Assembly: GCA_900078375.1 (NCBI GenBank)
Contig: FLQS01000049.1
Span: 1 to 43,470 of the forward strand
Length of the DNA: 43,470 nt
Direction: 5' to 3'
Origin: an uncultured Mycobacterium sp.
GTDB taxonomy: Bacteria; Actinomycetota; Actinomycetes; Mycobacteriales; Mycobacteriaceae
Made by a program: the position numbers and the translations under genes. A model generated the notes under the pieces. That model was not told the origin of the DNA, did no database searches, and was given only the letters and a program-made list of their open reading frames with translations. Of the stretch, positions 39,949 to 43,470 are shown piece after piece; within the stretch, counting starts at the first letter, position 1, and every line of letters begins with the position of its first letter.

Positions 39949-40185
39949 ATGACCAAAGAAGCTAACACCACCCATTGCTGGGAGTGCGGCACCAAGTTTG
40001 AAGTTCCACGCCCCGGCAAACGGTTCTGCGGCGATCTGTGCCGAAAACACAACTCTCGCTCTGGCGGTGTACGCAAATTCTTCGGTGATCCAGCACTGGA
40101 AGCGGAGATTGCCCGACTTAGTGCGCGGTTTTTTGAGAACTGCCGAGGCGTGGGTTGCAAGGCTTGTCCCGAACATGCCCAGTGA
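39949..40185 (+). CDS. Small zinc-finger protein of phage type
   Basis: This 78-residue protein starts at ATG 39949 after a clear GGAG at 39940. A Cys4-type finger is evident: CWECGTKFEVPRPGKRFCGDLC, with the following RKHNSRSG basic patch. Such ribbon-plus-Arg/Asn segments are common in actinophage and actinobacterial small proteins of unknown role, possibly DNA- or RNA-binding. Two more Cys lie at the C-terminus (NCRGVGCKACPEH). Confidence 0.65.
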   Translation: MTKEANTTHCWECGTKFEVPRPGKRFCGDLCRKHNSRSGGVRKFFGDPALEAEIARLSARFFENCRGVGCKACPEHAQ

Positions 40186-40303
40186 ATTAACCACTGCCGA
40201 ACTGGCGGACCCAATCCGAAATAGGGCCTAACCCCAAAGCCCAGCCCAGCCCAGGCCGCCAACCCAAGCGGTACCAGGAGGCCAAGCTGGGTACGCTTCG
40301 CCG

Positions 40304-40645
40304 GTGGATTTGACCTGTTACGAGCGCGCACTGTACGTCATCTCGCTCTACCGCGACCAAGATGCAGAGGACCGCTCAAGAGCGCTAGAGACCATCCGCC
40401 AAACGGAAACTCGCCCATTGGTGGTGATCGCCATGATCAGGATCGCCGCGATGCTCGCGAAGAACACACACGTCACGGACGGCTTCGCCGAGCAACTCTG
40501 GAAAAGTCCCTACTGCGAGCTTGAGGACGGCATCCTCAACATCACCGATCAGGTTCTCGCGGCGCTCGACGACGATCCGGCACAAGCTGGCTATTGGGAA
40601 GACATGTTGAGAATCCCAGAACTGCTGGCGGCCCAGGAGAGCTGA
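40304..40645 (+). CDS. Unknown acidic helical protein (113 residues)
   Basis: The GTG at 40304 opens a frame predicted to be mainly helical: YERALYVISLYRDQDAEDRSRALETI, PLVVIAMIRIAAMLAKN and DITDQVLAAL-like acidic segments. No family is recognised. It is followed by a 70-base gap and then the LexA-type box of the DUF4365 gene, so it is probably a separate unit. Confidence 0.55.
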   Translation: MDLTCYERALYVISLYRDQDAEDRSRALETIRQTETRPLVVIAMIRIAAMLAKNTHVTDGFAEQLWKSPYCELEDGILNITDQVLAALDDDPAQAGYWEDMLRIPELLAAQES

Positions 40646-40716
40646 GGGATGATCCCGCCCGTCGAACCCTCGGGATGTAGCTGAGGTGCCGGTCTGTCGG
40701 GCGGTGGTGTCATGAT

Positions 40717-40732
40717 TCGAACATGTGTTCTA
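40717..40732 (+). promoter_or_regulatory. SOS (LexA) box upstream of the DUF4365 gene
   Basis: TCGAACATGTGTTCTA matches the mycobacterial LexA consensus TCGAAC-N4-GTTCGA at 11 of 12 fixed positions. It lies 17 bases before the ATG at 40749 and overlaps the alternative GTG at 40725. LexA binding here would hold the downstream two-gene unit silent until DNA damage. Confidence 0.7.
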
Positions 40733-40748
40733 CATGTACCATCCGCCA

Positions 40749-41306
40749 ATGGTCGCGACGGAGGCGGACACCCACTCGCCACCGCCTGCGCTGCGCGGGT
40801 CCGAGAAGCGGATTACGGACCTAATGGAGGCGTTTCAGGAATCGTACATTCGTGGAGTCGCCGCTGCGGCAGGCTGTGTAATAGTCGGCAAACCTGAGAT
40901 CGATGAGGGTATCGATGTCATGCTAAGCCACCGCGCCGACATTCACCTGAAGGACAAGTTTGCTTTTCTTCAAATTCAGATGAAGGCTACAACTGAGGGG
41001 TTGGTCGAGGACGGCAAGTTTATACGGACGCAGCTTCGCCAAGACCGCTACGATTTATTCCGCAATGACGATCCATCCATTCACCGCATTGTGGTGGTCT
41101 TGCACATTCCTGAAAATCAAGAAGACTGGCTTCGCGTAGGTGATTCAGCCCTGCTTCTGCATCATCACGCATATTGGGTATCGATCGAAGGAAAACCGGC
41201 CTCGGCTGCCGAGAAAGTCACCGTCAAGGCCCCCACCGACCAGTTATTCGATGACCTGGCGCTTTGCGGGATTATGGCGCGGATTGGGCAAGGAGGTGCA
41301 CCGTGA
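40749..41306 (+). CDS. DUF4365 nuclease-like protein
   Basis: From ATG 40749 (MVATEADTHS) the protein has 185 residues; GTG 40725 and ATG 40734 are alternatives. It has the DUF4365 pattern: FQESYIRGVAAAAGC, then an acidic EIDEGIDVML, a strand FAFLQIQMKATTEG and later YWVSIEGK. DUF4365 is related to PD-(D/E)xK nucleases, and the Asp in GIDV plus Gln-x-Lys in QIQMK fit that active site. These domains are frequent in defence islands. A LexA box precedes it, and its stop overlaps the next gene (GTGA). It might cut DNA after damage or phage attack. Confidence 0.75.
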   Translation: MVATEADTHSPPPALRGSEKRITDLMEAFQESYIRGVAAAAGCVIVGKPEIDEGIDVMLSHRADIHLKDKFAFLQIQMKATTEGLVEDGKFIRTQLRQDRYDLFRNDDPSIHRIVVVLHIPENQEDWLRVGDSALLLHHHAYWVSIEGKPASAAEKVTVKAPTDQLFDDLALCGIMARIGQGGAP

Positions 41307-42547
41307 CATCGGGCGATGTTCCAGCAGCTTCCGATCTCGACCCCCGGTCCATCTCGCAGATCCTCGAGTCGCTGGGTTGGGCGGCCATAGCCGAATCGCA
41401 AGGCCTTCCCTACCAGCGATGGACTAATCGCGTATCAAGCGAACAATTGTTGGTGCCGACCGACACCACGAAGGCCGATTACGACGCGTTGCTGGCGCGG
41501 GTCTACCGCACGCTCGCTGACGAGCACGGGCGCGCGTTCGAAGAGGTCCGTCGATTGACAATGCTTCAGGCGCGGGCGCACTTAGACGCGATTCGATGGA
41601 TAAAAGATACCCCGCTCGAATCGGGAATTATCGCCTGGGATGTCGGAGAAGAGATGTTTCAGGTGGCACGCTCCAGCCTAGCGGCCGCAGCGAAGGCCAC
41701 ACGAGAGACTCGTCGATATTTCGGCAATTCTTCGGCGTACATCGCGAAACGATTTCTGGCTGATACGCTTATGGGGCAAACGGAAGTCGGAAGCTTCATC
41801 GTAACTGCCTATACACCATCAGATCGACGCTTCTTCTTCAGCAAATCGAGTGAAGAGACTGCTCCGTCAAAAATGATCGATCCAGAAAGTAAGACCGGCG
41901 CTGACATCATTGACAAATTGGATGAAATTGTAACTGCCGTACGGGGCAAGCTCGATGAATTTAAGCACACCCCAAATGCCGAAGCATTCGATGAAATTGT
42001 CCCTGTTGGCTTTTCATACGAGATGGCGAATGCACTTTCCCTCCTCGCGCGAGGTGGAGACGGCGGGATAAGGATAGCTCGGACGGGTGCCGGGACATCG
42101 CGTCCAGTCGACCGCGAAATAGCGTTCGACGCCGTTGAGGCTCCGGTGCTGGACAAGGTAGCTGTCAGGTTCGCTGCCACACGCGAACCTGAAGTCGCCA
42201 ACCTCGTCGGCGAGGTCACTCTGCTCGACCACATCTCAAGCAGCGGGGACCGGACAATTCGCCTTCATGTGTCGAACCATCCAGGGGTTCGAACGGTCCG
42301 TGTCCGCTTGAGTGCAGATCAATACGACGACGCGATCGAAGCCCACCGGGACGAGAAGAGCTTGAAGGTAACCGGCACGATCGAACGTGAAGGACGCTAC
42401 AACTGGGTCTATAGTCCGTCCGCCGTCTCGATTGTGGACGTTTCCGACGATGATGACGACGACCCGTCATCCTCGACACCGTCTGAGTTGAGCCGGCAGG
42501 CTCAACTCAGCTTGCTAGACGACGACATCGCGAATCCTTCGGATTAA
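41303..42547 (+). CDS. Unknown 414-residue partner of the DUF4365 protein
   Basis: GTG 41303 overlaps the DUF4365 stop, so the two are co-translated. I recognise no domain. Residues 1-60 begin with SQILESLGWAAIAESQGLP; the middle is helical (VRRLTMLQARAHLDAIRWIKD, FQVARSSLAAAAKATRETRR). The last third is strand-rich and looks like a beta-barrel or OB-like module (RLHVSNHPGVRTVRVRLSAD, KVTGTIEREGRYNWVYSP). A stretch of six Asp precedes a Ser-rich tail and a final QAQLSLLDDDI helix. It is probably the sensor, regulator or effector partner of the nuclease-like protein, by context only. Confidence 0.65.
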   Translation: MTSGDVPAASDLDPRSISQILESLGWAAIAESQGLPYQRWTNRVSSEQLLVPTDTTKADYDALLARVYRTLADEHGRAFEEVRRLTMLQARAHLDAIRWIKDTPLESGIIAWDVGEEMFQVARSSLAAAAKATRETRRYFGNSSAYIAKRFLADTLMGQTEVGSFIVTAYTPSDRRFFFSKSSEETAPSKMIDPESKTGADIIDKLDEIVTAVRGKLDEFKHTPNAEAFDEIVPVGFSYEMANALSLLARGGDGGIRIARTGAGTSRPVDREIAFDAVEAPVLDKVAVRFAATREPEVANLVGEVTLLDHISSSGDRTIRLHVSNHPGVRTVRVRLSADQYDDAIEAHRDEKSLKVTGTIEREGRYNWVYSPSAVSIVDVSDDDDDDPSSSTPSELSRQAQLSLLDDDIANPSD

Positions 42548-42568
42548 GTCAACTGCCAGAGCTTGCAC

Positions 42569-42964
42569 CTAGAAGCGAGACCCGACCTGCCAGCCGCCAG
42601 CGAATTGGTCGGCATCCTCACCAGGACGACCGCTCGCTTTCAGCACCAAGTCTAGATCGACCGCCCGGTCCAACGCAGCGTCGAATTCGGCGTCAGGGTT
42701 GTCGGAGAATCTGCTGAGTGTCTCGCGACCGAAGTAGTCGAAGAACACCTCACGGAGCTTCTCGCGGTAGACCGGACCTAACCCGTTCCGAAGATTGAGC
42801 CGGTTCGCCACCGCAGCCACCATGTACACCCCATTCAATGACGAACTGTCACCGGGGACGCGGAAGGGCTCCAGACGCGCCTCGGCATTAAGTCGCGAAG
42901 GGTTGGGTGGAATGACTGGTACGTGCTCGAAATAGGTGTGAAGCGAGCTATCAGAACTAATCAT
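42569..42964 (-). CDS. Unknown protein on the opposite strand (131 residues)
   Basis: ATG 42964 opens a frame with LNGVYMVAAVANRLNLRNG, YREKLREVFFDYFGRETLS and RFSDNPDAEFDAALDRAVD. It is globular and slightly acidic, with no recognised family, membrane helix or signal peptide. It converges with the 414-residue gene (21-base gap) and diverges from the DUF4062 gene. A perfect GAGATCGATCTC palindrome lies at 42979-42990, in the intergenic space, and may be a shared operator. Confidence 0.6.
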   Translation of the reverse strand: MISSDSSLHTYFEHVPVIPPNPSRLNAEARLEPFRVPGDSSSLNGVYMVAAVANRLNLRNGLGPVYREKLREVFFDYFGRETLSRFSDNPDAEFDAALDRAVDLDLVLKASGRPGEDADQFAGGWQVGSRF

Positions 42965-43066
42965 CTTCCCAGCCTAGCGAGATCGATCTCTCACCCCTAC
43001 TGCCGATGCCGAACACTCTGGCTCGATACGCACACGACTTGCTCGCCGGGATGGCACGATCCTCGT

Positions 43067-43414
43067 GTGAAGAAGCGCTACCAGGTATTCGTGAGCTCAA
43101 CATATAAAGACCTCACGGATGAGCGGGCTGCCGTCATCCAAATGATCCTTGGCCTCGACCACTTTCCTGCCGGGATGGAGATGTTTCCTGCTGCGAATGA
43201 GGATCAGTGGAAACTGATCGAACGCGTTATCGATGAGAGCGATTACTACATCGTCGTCGTGGGCGGTCGCTATGGCAGCGTTGACGAAACTGTTGGCGTC
43301 AGCTTTACGGAACGCGAGTACGACTACGCCATCGCCACGAAGACACCAGTCTTAGGGTTCCTCCACAAAGATCCTGCTTGGGTTCAAGGGTCTAGTGCAA
43401 CAGCTCCTAGCTGA
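43067..43414 (+). CDS. DUF4062 protein, N-terminal part, shortened or frameshifted
   Basis: GTG 43067 starts a clear DUF4062 domain: VKKRYQVFVSSTYKDLTDERA, FPAGMEMFPAANEDQWKLI, IVVVGGRYGSVDE and TEREYDYAIATKTPVLGFLH. The domain has a TIR/Rossmann-like fold found at the N-terminus of NTPases and defence proteins. Usual proteins continue past the GFLHKDP segment for hundreds of residues. Here the frame runs through WVQGSSATAPS to TGA at 43412-43414. Another frame (GFKGLVQQLLAEELLDASW) is open from there to the window end. The gene may be truncated, frameshifted or fused by a rearrangement. It probably belongs to the same accessory set as the DUF4365 unit. Confidence 0.7.
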   Translation: MKKRYQVFVSSTYKDLTDERAAVIQMILGLDHFPAGMEMFPAANEDQWKLIERVIDESDYYIVVVGGRYGSVDETVGVSFTEREYDYAIATKTPVLGFLHKDPAWVQGSSATAPS

Positions 43415-43470
43415 GGAGTTGCTTGATGCGTCCTGGTCATCCGCCTTCGACTGTCCATTTGTTCTGGGCG

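Noticed and set aside
39540..40331. 263-codon minus-strand frame in the right island
   Set aside because: It lies opposite several small + strand genes with ribosome-binding sites and shows no domain; kept only as a weak alternative.

Overview
The window is a stretch of high-GC actinobacterial chromosome from a mycobacterium, most like an environmental or rapid-growing Mycolicibacterium. The best evidence is synteny recalled from M. tuberculosis. Positions 19633-29635 follow the order of Rv2495c-Rv2502c plus Rv2506 (bkdC-bkdB-bkdA-citE-Rv2499c-fadE19-accA1-accD1 and a divergent TetR regulator). Positions 32107-37420 follow Rv2507-Rv2511 (MmpS-like membrane protein, Rv2508c transporter, cmrA, the Rv2510c ATPase, orn), followed by a complete tRNA-His. 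GTG/TTG starts, ATGA/GTGA overlaps and very short intergenic gaps are typical of the group.

Layout. (1) 1-3677: the end of an integrated element resembling the phiRv2 type of small prophage. It carries a tyrosine integrase, an excisionase-like protein and a primase/helicase, and ends in the 3' portion of a tRNA, the likely att site. (2) 3755-6922: a MoxR/DUF58 gene cluster with two membrane proteins. (3) 7021-8900: a Fic protein and, divergently, a Phd/RelE-type toxin-antitoxin pair, each with a clean palindrome at its start. (4) 8982-10615: an RbpA-like RNA polymerase-binding protein and a membrane-bound GGDEF protein. (5) 10681-15682: a translationally coupled four-gene nitrogen or ureido-compound operon. 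It encodes a biuret-hydrolase-like cysteine hydrolase, FdrA, a DUF1116 protein, and a carbamate kinase fused to an allophanate-hydrolase C-terminal-like domain. (6) 15797-19636: an enoyl-CoA hydratase, an ArsR-SRPBCC fusion with an internal ribosome-binding site, and a large exported protein. (7) 19633-29635: the leucine (and probably itaconate) catabolic operon with its repressor bkaR and two operators. (8) 29632-37420: small membrane proteins, an S9 peptidase, mycolate reductase cmrA, orn and tRNA-His. (9) 37460-43470: a second, compositionally different island directly downstream of tRNA-His. It holds a gene remnant, another excisionase-like protein, several small unknown genes, a LexA-box-preceded DUF4365 nuclease-like gene coupled to an unknown 414-residue protein, and a DUF4062 gene that is broken or ends early.

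The two most interesting loci are as follows. First, the 10.7-15.7 kb operon reads as a phosphorolytic, ATP-yielding route for a carbamoylated amine or carboxylate such as biuret/allophanate or oxalurate. It differs from the described oxamate carbamoyltransferase set by lacking a DUF2877 (AllH) gene and by the kinase fusion. Second, the 40.7-43.4 kb cluster looks like a DNA-damage-controlled defence or nuclease module. Both assignments are inference from domain content and context. Protein-family calls were made by reading the sequence, with no database search.
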